DNA of 43,606 bases, taken from Candidatus Obscuribacterales bacterium. Lineage in GTDB: Bacteria > Cyanobacteriota > Vampirovibrionia > Obscuribacterales > Obscuribacteraceae. The notes under the pieces were generated by a model that saw only the letters and a list, made by a program, of their open reading frames with translations, ran no database searches and had not been told where the DNA came from. The translations under genes were made by a program, and so were the position numbers. Location of the stretch: assembly GCA_019752635.1 (NCBI GenBank), contig JAIELX010000115.1:1-43606 (forward strand), written 5' to 3'. This document shows, one piece after another, positions 26,369-34,138 of this stretch. The first letter of the stretch is position 1; every line of letters begins with the position of its first letter.

Positions 26369-26821
26369 ACCCCGCAGTAGGCAACTGCTACCCCATAACT
26401 TACCCGCCTCGGGCGCCCCGCCAAACCTGTGACCATTCTCTTACTATGCGCTGCGGCGGGAAACCGGCAGACCTCACTCGCCCCCGACGCGAGATTAATG
26501 GCGTTCGGACCCTACGACCACCGTCGCCGAAGCTTTACTATTCGATATCTACTAAGCCAAACTGCGGCCAAGATGTCGGACAATTACGACAAACGGAGCA
26601 TTAGTGGCTTCCCGAGCCGATAGTAACGGACCAAAACGGTCACGAAATGATTCTACTTGAAAACGCTCGGTTTAGTGCAAAGCCGGGTACATTTATCTTT
26701 GCCAGCTTGACAATTTTGAAATCAACCTGGCAGTAGTACAATGGCGTACGGAGTATAGGACTCAAAGTCAAGAGTCCCCATTCGGGCAACCGACAAACAA
26801 ACAGAAAGGAGAGGAACTCGA
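26369..26821. other. Intergenic region between divergent genes
   Basis: About 450 bases separate the helicase gene (minus) from the small secreted protein (plus). No gene is supported; the short frames are Arg/Pro/Ser-rich without a ribosome binding site. TACAAT at about 26736 preceded by TTGAAA at 15 bases is a possible promoter for the secreted protein. A TTGACA at about 26705 is too far from it (24 bases). Confidence 0.4.
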
Positions 26822-27043
26822 ATGAAAAAGGCGCTAGTTTTCCTGGCAGCTTTGTCCACCTTGTCTTTACCAGCATTCGGGCAAGCTTGCGGAGATGAAG
26901 GTCGTTACTTCCATTTGGTACCACCGGATTACTCAATCGCAAGCCACAGACGTCATGCCATCCACAGATGGGCTAAGGCGCTTCGCTGGTACAGAGAACA
27001 CAACGGCGACAAACCCCTTTGCGTGAACAACAAGCCGCTCTAA
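26822..27043 (+). CDS. Small secreted protein with two cysteines
   Basis: The 73-residue product has a textbook signal peptide (MKKALVFLAALSTLSLPAFG, cleavage before or after QA) and a mature part of about 53 residues. The mature part contains two cysteines (QACGDEG and KPLCVNN), many His/Arg/Tyr/Trp residues (SHRRHAIHRWAKALRWYREH) and no recognisable domain. The Shine-Dalgarno AAAGGAGAGG lies about 7 bases upstream and is one of the best in the window. Hairpin terminators follow at 27078 and 27185. It is probably monocistronic and well translated. A disulfide-stapled periplasmic or extracellular peptide is likely; function unknown. Confidence 0.75.
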   Translation: MKKALVFLAALSTLSLPAFGQACGDEGRYFHLVPPDYSIASHRRHAIHRWAKALRWYREHNGDKPLCVNNKPL

Positions 27044-27077
27044 ACACCCGTTTAGCAGCCGGCTGATATAGTTCGCA

Positions 27078-27103
27078 CCGCTCCTTGGGGCGGGGTTTGT
27101 TTG
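27078..27103 (+). terminator. Probable terminator of the small secreted protein gene
   Basis: CCGCTC and GGGCGG pair around CTTG (one G-U pair), followed by GGTTTGTTTG, 35 bases after the stop at 27043. Confidence 0.55.
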
Positions 27104-27184
27104 TGCGTATTGCCATTCGTCGCCCGGTACTCCCGGGCGGCGTTAATGCGTTATGCGCATCGTTGGATAAACGCAACAAGAACC

Positions 27185-27218
27185 AATAAAAAAGCCGGAC
27201 TCAGCCGGCTTTTTTATT
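27185..27218. terminator. Bidirectional rho-independent terminator
   Basis: AATAAAAAAGCCGG and CCGGCTTTTTTATT form a long stem flanked by A-run and T-run on both strands. It can end both the plus-strand small-protein transcript and the minus-strand transcript of 27270-27713. Confidence 0.9.
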
Positions 27219-27269
27219 GTCGATAATTATCAGCAACTGCGCTTAGCTAAAAACGCAATTTTGAGGCGC

Positions 27270-27713
27270 TCACATGCCCTTAGAACTAAAGAAATAGAAG
27301 CAGGACATCATCACCATCATCGATGAAGTCACTCCCAACCAGAAAGCAGCGATCACTATCTGCCAAACGATTAACGCCTGCCTGGGCGTCAAACTGACGA
27401 TAATCCCAAGACGGTTGATCATGTAGAGCACAACGGCCCCGATAGTCAGGAGCAGCGGCAAAAGTTTCAAACCGGCAGGAACGGGCAACGCTACTGCCGC
27501 AACCAGGCTCAAAATACAAACAACTACAAGACCGATAGTTACGTAATCTGAGATTCGCTGTTTAACCGACTCAGTAACCGAGGCTTCGTTTATGTGTTGT
27601 ATAGCGGCAACTACGTTCCGGAATCCACCACGACGAGGACCACCAAAATCATCCGCCGCCGTCGCGGCCGGGGTCGCCTGATTGTCTGGATTGTGAACAT
27701 CTGACTCGGCCAC
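27270..27713 (-). CDS. Small multi-pass membrane protein
   Basis: The 147-residue product starts at a GTG at 27713 with GGGGAGG six bases upstream; the frame extends to 27794 but without a ribosome binding site. The first 60 residues are hydrophilic (ESDVHNPDNQATPAA, GGPRRGGFRNVV). Three hydrophobic segments follow: VTIGLVVVCILSLVAAVALP, LKLLPLLLTIGAVVLYMI and ALIVWQIVIAAFWLGV with VTSSMMVMMSCFYFF. The last segment is long enough for one tilted or two short helices. Its 5' region is divergent from the glycosyltransferase gene with 124 bases between. I do not recognise the family. Confidence 0.65.
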   Translation of the reverse strand: MAESDVHNPDNQATPAATAADDFGGPRRGGFRNVVAAIQHINEASVTESVKQRISDYVTIGLVVVCILSLVAAVALPVPAGLKLLPLLLTIGAVVLYMINRLGIIVSLTPRQALIVWQIVIAAFWLGVTSSMMVMMSCFYFFSSKGM

Positions 27714-27837
27714 GGATAACCTCCCCGAAACGTCTAGTATTATCAGTCCAACAATGTGCGGGTCTCCTACTACCATCTGCCCGGACAAGAACACTAATTA
27801 TCACATTCGACGTTGCTCCAATAAATTTCCCAAATAC

Positions 27838-28779
27838 ATGAACACGGACGCGACAATCCCGAAAACCATTGCAGAGCCAGCTGTTGTCTGGATCGTTGTC
27901 CTTCACTACGGTGGTCCGGAATATACCAGACGCTGCCTGGATTCCTTGCGCAAATTGACTTTCCGCCCCGCAGGCATTGTGCTGACTGATAATTGCTCTC
28001 CGGATTCCTCCGGTGAGGCCATCGCTAACGACTTTCCAGAAGTTGAGTTCCAGGCGTTGCCGGAAAATTTGGGATTCGCCGGCGGCTCAAACGCTGGTAT
28101 TCGATTCTGCATTGACCGCGGCGCCCAATGGGTTTGGCTGTTGAACAACGACACGGAACCGGACACCGACAGCCTTGCAAAACTCATGCAAGTTGCCGCA
28201 GCAAGACCGCAGGCCGGTGCCCTGGGAGCGGTTGTCTACAGCCCGAACAAAGAAGGCTTTTCTCAATCCGGGAGCGGAACCATCGACTTCGTTCGCGCCA
28301 AAACTTTTGAAAAGGGAAGTGTTGATCAAACCGCCGCTTTTCAATCGTGCCAATGGCTTTCGGGTTGCAATCTGCTGCTGCGCCGCGAGGCCTTTTCGCA
28401 AGCTAACGGTTTTGACGAAAAATTCTTTCTCTACTTCGAAGACGCCGATCTGTGCCATCGCCTGATCTTGAACCGATGGGAGTGCCTTCTCGTCCCCTCG
28501 GCCCACCTGAAGCACATTGGTTGCGTCTCAACCGGAGAAAACCTCGCAGTCTGGCGTGCCTACTACCACACCCGCAATCGGCTGTTGTTTTTTATGCGAC
28601 ACTCAAAAGGCACAGATTCACTTTTTGCCTGGCTTGCAGTAGGCACCCATTTGCTAAGACACGCAATAGTGCTACCATTTCGCGGAAAAAAGGGCCAGCG
28701 TCAACTAAAAGCTGAAATGCTCGGACTAAGAGACTTTATGCGCGGCACGTTCGGAAAAGCTGATTGTCTGGACTTCTAA
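27838..28779 (+). CDS. Family 2 glycosyltransferase
   Basis: The 313-residue protein is a GT-A fold transferase of the rhamnosyltransferase-like GT2 group. It begins WIVVLHYGGPEYTRRCLDSL, continues with VLTDNCSPDSSGEA, LPENLGFAGGSNAGIRF and WVWLLNNDTEPD (DxD-like metal site, about residue 100), and has GFDEKFFLYFEDADLCHRL in the acceptor region. The C-terminus (YYHTRNRLLFFMRHSK, LLRHAIVLPF) is basic and hydrophobic, which suggests membrane association. It probably adds a sugar from a nucleotide donor to an envelope polysaccharide or lipid-linked glycan. The ATG at 27838 lacks a clear Shine-Dalgarno; an ATG at 27754 is in frame but its extra residues look unrelated. Its stop overlaps the jag stop by four bases (CTAA). 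Confidence 0.88.
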   Translation: MNTDATIPKTIAEPAVVWIVVLHYGGPEYTRRCLDSLRKLTFRPAGIVLTDNCSPDSSGEAIANDFPEVEFQALPENLGFAGGSNAGIRFCIDRGAQWVWLLNNDTEPDTDSLAKLMQVAAARPQAGALGAVVYSPNKEGFSQSGSGTIDFVRAKTFEKGSVDQTAAFQSCQWLSGCNLLLRREAFSQANGFDEKFFLYFEDADLCHRLILNRWECLLVPSAHLKHIGCVSTGENLAVWRAYYHTRNRLLFFMRHSKGTDSLFAWLAVGTHLLRHAIVLPFRGKKGQRQLKAEMLGLRDFMRGTFGKADCLDF

Positions 28780-29285
28780 GCTTCTTCTTCTGCTCCGTCT
28801 TCCGACTCCGCGTCGCCCACATAACTGATAACGATGTGACGATCCAGCGCTTCCCCGCGAGAGTTTGAAGACAGCTCCGGAAAATGCTCTTGCAAATACT
28901 TGTGCACGATTCTTCGTTCAAACGCCGACATGGGCACTAACTCAATTTCTTCCGACTCGCCGTTCAACACGGCAACAGCGCCTTCTTTCGCCTGCTCAAT
29001 GATTGTTTCTCTGCGACGCTGACGGTAATTGGCCACATCTAACAAGAAATGAGTTTGATCGGTTCTGACACTGCCTTTGCACATCTGCCTCAGCAAAAAC
29101 TGCAACGCCTCTAAAGTTTGTCCTTTTCGTCCGATAAGCAACTTGGCATCAGAAGGTTTGCATTCGATGCGGTAGCATCTTGTCGACTCATCTATGTCCT
29201 CTTCGTGGATGACTGCGTCTATATCCAGAATTGCCAACATCTTTTCTAGATAGCCACGGGCTGTCTCTTCCGTAGTGTAGTTCAT
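28776..29285 (-). CDS. jag: Jag/KhpB RNA-binding protein (KH and R3H domains)
   Basis: The 169-residue protein has a Jag-N-like start (NYTTEETARGYLEKMLAILD), a KH-II domain with LLIGRKGQTLEALQFLLRQ (about 48-67) and an R3H domain ending FERRIVHKYLQE and DRHIVISYVG. KhpB binds RNA with KhpA and affects cell-wall synthesis and division in Firmicutes. It is the usual last gene of the rpmH-rnpA-yidD-yidC-jag cluster and starts four bases after the yidC stop. The C-terminus is a short acidic tail (SEDGAEEEA). The stop interlocks with the stop of the convergent glycosyltransferase gene. Cytoplasmic. Confidence 0.95.
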   Translation of the reverse strand: MNYTTEETARGYLEKMLAILDIDAVIHEEDIDESTRCYRIECKPSDAKLLIGRKGQTLEALQFLLRQMCKGSVRTDQTHFLLDVANYRQRRRETIIEQAKEGAVAVLNGESEEIELVPMSAFERRIVHKYLQEHFPELSSNSRGEALDRHIVISYVGDAESEDGAEEEA

Positions 29286-29289
29286 CGGC

Positions 29290-30960
29290 TTATTTACTCT
29301 TTCCTTGTTTCTCGTCGGTTGTCAGCTTAATAACACTACCGCCGGTATTATCCCCTGTCTTAGCTGAATTATCTCCGCCTGACTTGCTCTCGTCCTTCGA
29401 CGACTGCTTTTTATCCGGCTTCGAAGGCTTTTTATCGCTCTTATCGGACGGTGATTCACCACCTGATTTGTCAGGATTTAGCGGATGGAGAGTGATTGTG
29501 CCGTCTCCACCATCATCATCAATATCAATAATGGGAGCGGCTGGTTGCTTGGTCAAAATCCACGTCTGCAAAGTCTGAACAACGTTGGAGAACACCATGT
29601 AGAGAAACACGCCTGCAGGCAGTGGCATGAAGAAGAACATTGCAGTCAACGTTATCGGCATGATCTGCTGTGTTTGCTTTTGAATTGCCGCTTGCTCCGG
29701 ATCGGACGGTGGAGTTGACACCATCAGCTTTTGCGACAGCACCATGGTCACACCGAACAAAATAATCAAACTAAGAACATCCCAATTCTTCGGCTCAAGC
29801 AGCTCGGTTCCCTTAGCGACTTTGCCGATATTGGTTATGAAGTAAAACGGTTCGTTCTTCGCTTCACCAGGCACCACTGCTTCAACTTTGATTTCGCCAG
29901 GATGCTTGAACACTGCTTTGCCGCTTTGATCTATGGTGGCAGCATTGGGATCATTACTGACACGCCAGAGAGGGTAGAATCCAACCGGCATGGTGCCATC
30001 TACTGTCTTTAACTTGAAATCGATCGTCTTTCCGGCGCTTACCGTAAGGTTACCGGGTTCCACAGCGACAGTTGCTTTCTTGCCATCGGCACTGATTTCA
30101 ACAGTGGTATCAGATTGAGCGCTCTTCTCTTTGGTACCCGATTCGCCCTGGTTGTTGTTTCCACCAAATATCGGCAGCCCGCCACCGGACTTATCACCCG
30201 GCAATACAAGCACTTTGACCGGAATCCCTTTCTCCTCACCGCCGGTCAGCGTAGCTGGAATCACAGCTTCAACCGTTATCTCGCCAGCTGTGGGAAAAGT
30301 AGCTTGTCCTGCAGGAGTCATATTGACACGATTAGGATCAGCCGCAATCTTCCATTCCGCTTTGAAGTCAGTTGGAATCACACCTTGAACAGGATTGATT
30401 GAATAATCGATCGCATAAAATCCATCAGGAGTTGCCTGACCTTCGGCATTCTTTCCGGCAATAATTGTCGAATCCCCCGGGCGCACAACCAGCTTGCTGA
30501 GTTGTCCGTCCTTCGATACATAAACACTGTCGGATCCGGAAGCTGGATTGACTGTAACGGCTTGATTTTGCGCTTTGTCTGCCGCCAGCACTTTCACCGT
30601 CACCGGGATTGGCTTGTCCTGGAACGGAGGTCCGTTAAAGGTACCGAACAAAGCAAACAGAATTGGCAGTTGAACAAGAAGAGGCAAGCAACCACCAACG
30701 GGGTTGATCTTGTTCTTCATGTAAAACTCAGCCATTTTCTTTTGAAAAACTTCGGGCTGATCTTTGTACTTGTCTTGCAGCGCTTTCAATTTCGGCTGCA
30801 ACTGCGACATGCGTTGCATGGATTTAGTTGATGCCGCAACCAGCGGCCAAACTGCGATTCGGACTGCCAAAGTCAGCCCTAGAATCGCCCAGCCGTAACT
30901 GCCCAGTGTTTTATCCAAAAACTGGAGTATTGGCAGCATCAAAGTGTAAGTAATATCCAC
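29290..30960 (-). CDS. yidC: Membrane protein insertase YidC with a large Ig-like loop insertion
   Basis: YidC inserts and folds inner-membrane proteins, alone or with SecYEG. The 556-residue protein has the core in order: TM1 with the conserved Arg (LGLTLAVRIAVWPL, about 27-40), the cytoplasmic helical hairpin (MSQLQPKLKALQDKYKDQ), TM2 (NPVGGCLPLLVQLPILFALF, about 86-105), TM3 (about 394-413) and TM4-5 (about 430-469, MPLPAGVFLYMVFSNVVQ). Between TM2 and TM3 lies an insert of about 275 residues containing two similar strand-rich units. Each has DPN, a GxAxF strand and GEI.VEAV.P (about 195-240 and 325-375). There is no N-terminal P1 domain. The C-terminus is a long Lys/Ser/Asp tail (476-556). 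It starts at a GTG at 30960, three bases after the yidD stop. Confidence 0.96.
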   Translation of the reverse strand: MDITYTLMLPILQFLDKTLGSYGWAILGLTLAVRIAVWPLVAASTKSMQRMSQLQPKLKALQDKYKDQPEVFQKKMAEFYMKNKINPVGGCLPLLVQLPILFALFGTFNGPPFQDKPIPVTVKVLAADKAQNQAVTVNPASGSDSVYVSKDGQLSKLVVRPGDSTIIAGKNAEGQATPDGFYAIDYSINPVQGVIPTDFKAEWKIAADPNRVNMTPAGQATFPTAGEITVEAVIPATLTGGEEKGIPVKVLVLPGDKSGGGLPIFGGNNNQGESGTKEKSAQSDTTVEISADGKKATVAVEPGNLTVSAGKTIDFKLKTVDGTMPVGFYPLWRVSNDPNAATIDQSGKAVFKHPGEIKVEAVVPGEAKNEPFYFITNIGKVAKGTELLEPKNWDVLSLIILFGVTMVLSQKLMVSTPPSDPEQAAIQKQTQQIMPITLTAMFFFMPLPAGVFLYMVFSNVVQTLQTWILTKQPAAPIIDIDDDGGDGTITLHPLNPDKSGGESPSDKSDKKPSKPDKKQSSKDESKSGGDNSAKTGDNTGGSVIKLTTDEKQGKSK

Positions 30961-30963
30961 CTG

Positions 30964-31230
30964 TTACCTCTTTACGTGCAAGAGTCGCTTAATTCCTGAG
31001 ATTGGCAAAGCAATCTCAAAACGTTCCGGCACGTCGTCCACGCCTCCGCAATGAAGCGGATGGCAGCGTAAAAGCCGACCGATAGTAAGTACAATGCCTT
31101 TGAAAATTCCGTGCGTCTCGATTGCCGTGTACGAATAGGACGAGCAACTCGGATAAAAACGACAAGACGCCGGCCTGAAAGGTCGGGTCCACTGGTATAG
31201 CTTCAACAGCGAGAGCAGCGCTTTCTTCAT
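30964..31230 (-). CDS. yidD: Membrane protein insertion efficiency factor YidD
   Basis: The 88-residue protein carries the family signature: LYQWTRPFRPASCRFYPSC, SSYSYTAIETHGIFKG, RLLRCHPLHCGGVDDVP. The conserved cysteines (RFYPSCSSY, RCHPLHCGG) and the amphipathic N-terminal helix are present. YidD is a small inner-membrane-associated protein that helps YidC-dependent insertion. It lies seven bases after rnpA and three before yidC, so it is embedded in the operon. Confidence 0.96.
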   Translation of the reverse strand: MKKALLSLLKLYQWTRPFRPASCRFYPSCSSYSYTAIETHGIFKGIVLTIGRLLRCHPLHCGGVDDVPERFEIALPISGIKRLLHVKR

Positions 31231-31237
31231 CAGTTTT

Positions 31238-31657
31238 CTATCTTGGAACCCGCTTTATGCCGTGTTTTTCGCTAGCTTTACGTAAACAATTTACTACGTT
31301 TTCGCTCACTTCCGCCCAGCTCTTATCAAGCAAATCGCCCTGAATCACCCAGACAATTGCATACCATTGCTCCAGGTTGAGCCGCTTAAGCCCTTCCGGT
31401 GCTTCAGGCGCGTTCTGCAACTCTTGTCTCAACAACCTGTAAGCTTCTCGCACACGACGCTTGGAACGATTGCGATCAGTGCTTTTGGCATGTACTTTTT
31501 TGCCAATTACAAAGCCGGCAAGCGGTAGCCTTGGTGCGCTTCGTGCTTGCCGGGCCAGTACATAAAGGGTTAGTTGGTCGGAAGATACACTCTTCCTGGC
31601 GCTGTAAACACGCTGAAAAAGGTTAGGCTTGCGCAGCCGCTCCGCGGAAGTTAGCAC
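31238..31657 (-). CDS. rnpA: Ribonuclease P protein component
   Basis: RnpA is the protein cofactor of RNase P and binds the RNA encoded at 2939-3276. The 139-residue product has the family's FQRVYSARKSVSSDQLTLYV start, GFVIGKKVHAKSTDRNRSKR with the RNR-type basic signature, VREAYRLLRQEL and a YAIVWVIQGDLLDKSWAEV C-terminal strand-helix. The start is a GTG at 31657, 15 bases after the rpmH stop; the Shine-Dalgarno is weak, which suggests coupling to rpmH translation. Confidence 0.94.
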   Translation of the reverse strand: MLTSAERLRKPNLFQRVYSARKSVSSDQLTLYVLARQARSAPRLPLAGFVIGKKVHAKSTDRNRSKRRVREAYRLLRQELQNAPEAPEGLKRLNLEQWYAIVWVIQGDLLDKSWAEVSENVVNCLRKASEKHGIKRVPR

Positions 31658-31672
31658 TCGGCACCCGGGCAG

Positions 31673-31813
31673 TTAGCCGGATACAGAGAGCCGATAACGT
31701 CCCTTAGCTCTACGAGCCTTCAATACCTTTCTGCCAGTTCTAGAAAACATTCTGGCCAAAAACCCGCTGCTTTTCTTCGCTTTGCGAATAGAGCCTCTCA
31801 ATGTCCGTTTCAT
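31673..31813 (-). CDS. rpmH: 50S ribosomal protein L34
   Basis: A 46-residue, very basic protein: MKRTLRGSIRKAKKSSGF, then LARMFSRTGRKVLKARRAKG and RYRLSVSG. The MKRTL start and the R.GRKVL.ARRAKGR..L core are diagnostic of L34. The usual second block (MxTxxGRxVLxxRRxKGRxxL) is complete, although the N-terminal half differs from the common MKRTFQPS form (MKRTLRGS). The ATG at 31813 has GGAG seven bases upstream and a TACAAT -10 at 31838. It is the first gene of the cluster leading away from the origin and is divergent from dnaA. Confidence 0.97.
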   Translation of the reverse strand: MKRTLRGSIRKAKKSSGFLARMFSRTGRKVLKARRAKGRYRLSVSG

Positions 31814-31837
31814 AGCAAAACTCCGTGACGAGCTTAA

Positions 31838-31843
31838 ATTGTA
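31838..31843 (-). promoter_or_regulatory. -10 box of the rpmH operon
   Basis: TACAAT on the minus strand, 24 bases upstream of the rpmH ATG. The -35 is weak. Confidence 0.4.
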
Positions 31844-32154
31844 ATTAGCCGATGTTAGTGAGTGAGGCGAACTCTGGAGAAGCCGCTTCGACTCTTAAAA
31901 TTCTTAGACGTCGGCAGTTAACTGGCTATGCTATCATCTCCCTCAGAGTATTAGCGCCGGACGTGAATCGCGTCCCGGTTAAAATTTACGAATAGAGCCA
32001 ATCCCAACGGCTCTTCGCGATCGCAAGCCCTTTCGAAAACGCTTGCGTTCCGGTGAGATGTCCCTCGATAAAATCCGGCTAACATAGCCAATGGATGCTT
32101 AACAGGGTGACTCTACATCTCTTTGTGGATTCCTTCACTGGCTACCCTGGATAG
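31844..32154. other. Divergent promoter region between rpmH and dnaA
   Basis: About 310 bases with no gene. It contains a 7-bp inverted repeat (CGCAAGC at 32022-32028, GCTTGCG at 32041-32047), one GCGATCGC octamer at 32017-32024 (the HIP1 palindrome common in cyanobacteria) and one poor DnaA-box-like site (TGTGGATTC, about 32124). The dnaA promoter should be here; TATCAT at 31932-31937 is a weak candidate. I see no cluster of DnaA boxes, so I do not place the origin here. Confidence 0.45.
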
Positions 32155-33579
32155 ATGATAAGCACCGAGCACACTGACAATGTCTGTTTGGACCTGCCGC
32201 TGGCAGAAGTTTGGGAGCGAGCTCTGACCCAACTTGCAAGTACCGTCTCGCGACCGACACTGGAAGTCTGGCTCAAGCCGCTGCAGTTGGTATCCCTTGA
32301 CCAGACCAGCGTCACCCTGGCCGTCACAAACGATTTCACCAGAACAACTATTCTTCGCGACCATAAAGCAACCATGGAGGCTGTGTTCACCGGCGTGCTC
32401 GGCCGCGCGATAACGGTTCGTGTCATTGTCGACGCAAGCGCCAAGAGTGCCGACTACACGCCCTCTATTGCTTCGATTCCGATGCCGACTGCCCCGGTTC
32501 AGCAACGAGTAAATCGTCCAGCCGCTCCGGCGCCCGACGCATCCTACGCGGCTTCAAAAGCCAATCTCAACCCGCGTCATACATTCAAAACTTTCATAGT
32601 CGGTTCCAGCAACCGTTTCTGCCATTCGGCCGCATTAGCAGTCGCCGATAAACCGGGACATGCCTACAACCCCCTATTCATATACGGTGGAGTCGGTCTC
32701 GGAAAAACACACTTACTACACGCAGTCGGCAATGCCATTCTGGAGCACGCACCGCATACGGTGATTCGCTACATGTCTTGTGAGAAATTCACTAACGAAC
32801 TGGTAAGTGCGCTGCGCGAAAACAGCATGCCCGAGTTTCGTAGAAGATATCGCCAAATAGACGTTCTCCTTATGGACGACATCCAGTTTATTGAAAAGAA
32901 AGAAGCGACCCAGGAAGAGTTCTTTCATACTTTCAATTCACTGCACGAATCCGGTAAACAACTAATTTTGTCGAGCGATCGACCGCCCCAAGCACTGTCG
33001 CATCTAACCGAACGTTTGCGCAGCCGCTTTGAGTGGGGACTAATAGCCGACGTCCAGTCGCCCGACTATGAGATGCGACTGGCAATTTTGCAGCGCAAAG
33101 CCGAGAGCGAGAAGATGTCCGTAACCGAAGAAATGCTTCGTTTTATCGCAGACAGTTTCTCCGGCAGTATTCGTGAGCTGGAAGGAGCACTCTTAAGAGC
33201 GCATGCTTACACCAATCTCACCGGCGCTGCGCCACACGCTTCCGTGCTCAAAGATGTGCTGCTCCCGGGAGCACACCGCAAAGAAAAGCGAGTTGTCACA
33301 GTCGATCATATTATTGACGCTGTCGCATCCTACTTTCATGTAGAGCCTGTCGAATTACGTTCATCAAAGCGTTCGCAAGACCTGGCCGTTCCCAGGCATA
33401 TCGCTATGTACCTGGCTCACAATCTCATCTCGCTCAGCTTTCCCAGAATCGGCACCGCATTTGGAAATCGAAAACATTCATCGGTTGTCTATGCGCATGA
33501 CAAGATCAAAAAATCTTTGGATTCCGATCCGGAAATTTCCGAAGCCGTACGCCGAATTTCACGCCAACTAGAAGCGTAA
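32155..33579 (+). CDS. dnaA: Chromosomal replication initiator protein DnaA
   Basis: The 474-residue protein has domain I (1-85, VWERALTQLASTVSRPTLEVW), a short Pro/Ala-rich domain II (about 100-140) and an AAA+ domain III. Domain III has Walker A YGGVGLGKTHLLHAVG (178-185 core), Walker B VLLMDDIQF (237-245), sensor 1 LILSSDRPP and arginine-finger region LTERLRSRFEWGL. The DNA-binding domain IV covers about 375-474. In domain IV the signature usually written GGRDHTTV reads GNRKHSSV (437-444): Asp is replaced by Lys and both Thr by Ser. The basic stretch before the MYL motif is also altered (KRSQDLAVPRHIAMYL). The ATG at 32155 has no strong Shine-Dalgarno. The protein binds DnaA boxes and opens the origin; see the candidate boxes downstream. 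Confidence 0.97.
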   Translation: MISTEHTDNVCLDLPLAEVWERALTQLASTVSRPTLEVWLKPLQLVSLDQTSVTLAVTNDFTRTTILRDHKATMEAVFTGVLGRAITVRVIVDASAKSADYTPSIASIPMPTAPVQQRVNRPAAPAPDASYAASKANLNPRHTFKTFIVGSSNRFCHSAALAVADKPGHAYNPLFIYGGVGLGKTHLLHAVGNAILEHAPHTVIRYMSCEKFTNELVSALRENSMPEFRRRYRQIDVLLMDDIQFIEKKEATQEEFFHTFNSLHESGKQLILSSDRPPQALSHLTERLRSRFEWGLIADVQSPDYEMRLAILQRKAESEKMSVTEEMLRFIADSFSGSIRELEGALLRAHAYTNLTGAAPHASVLKDVLLPGAHRKEKRVVTVDHIIDAVASYFHVEPVELRSSKRSQDLAVPRHIAMYLAHNLISLSFPRIGTAFGNRKHSSVVYAHDKIKKSLDSDPEISEAVRRISRQLEA

Positions 33580-33968
33580 GTTCCTTCTTGTAAAAGCGCA
33601 GCTGCACCTGACGTATCTGCCGCGTCTTCGTAAGATTAGAGCTTACTGAGAATTCTCCTTTCCAGGCACCGAAAACAAAGGAAGCAAGTCAATCTACTCT
33701 GGTGGATGACAGCGATCCGTTCAAGACCTTGTGGTCGTCGCTCCGGAAGCGGCTCTTGATCAAACCTGTCGACAAGGTCAGCAGAAAAAGGATTAACATG
33801 TTGTTTCTCTTAGCTAGAAATCGCGCTACTATTTCATTGGCCGATCGATCGTCCACTCTCGATATGCATAACATAAGAGATGCGATCCAATAGCCGGTGA
33901 AGCGGGTTTCCGAGGTCAGGATCGGCAAACGTAAGTCCACGCAACAGGTTCACCCCTTACCAAAAACC

Positions 33969-33977
33969 TGTAGATAA
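33969..33977 (-). promoter_or_regulatory. DnaA-box-like site 1 (TTATCTACA)
   Basis: TGTAGATAA on the plus strand, that is TTATCTACA in reverse; one base from the consensus TTATCCACA. Flank CCTGTAGATAAC shares the core of site 2. Confidence 0.6.
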
Positions 33978-34061
33978 CTTGTAGTTCTGCTGACAGTGTG
34001 TTGTCGATCGTCTTCTTACCCTGGATCACAAGAGATCTTGTTTCGACTCTTGTCTTACAGG

Positions 34062-34070
34062 TTATCTACA
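34062..34070 (+). promoter_or_regulatory. DnaA-box-like site 2 (TTATCTACA)
   Basis: TTATCTACA in context CAGGTTATCTACAAG, an inverted copy of the site 1 core GTTATCTACA. Confidence 0.6.
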
Positions 34071-34103
34071 AGCGAAATTCAGCAATCATAGAGATTCTCG
34101 GTG

Positions 34104-34112
34104 TTATCTACA
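34104..34112 (+). promoter_or_regulatory. DnaA-box-like site 3 (TTATCTACA)
   Basis: TTATCTACA in context GTGTTATCTACAGAA, 33 bases after site 2 in the same orientation. Confidence 0.6.
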
Positions 34113-34126
34113 GAAAAAACGATCGC

Positions 34127-34138
34127 TTACTACTTCTA
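34127..34138 (-). promoter_or_regulatory. DnaA-trio-like element
   Basis: On the minus strand the run reads TAG-AAG-TAG-TAA, then GCGATCG, a T-run and a DnaA-box-like site (34112-34104). This is the trio, GC-rich, box order of the basal unwinding element known from Bacillus subtilis, though the spacing to the box (14 bases) is longer than I expect. Confidence 0.4.

Noticed and set aside
33702..33893. 63-codon plus-strand frame (GTG start) between dnaA and dnaN
   Set aside because: No ribosome binding site, no domain, and it lies in the origin region; composition looks non-coding.
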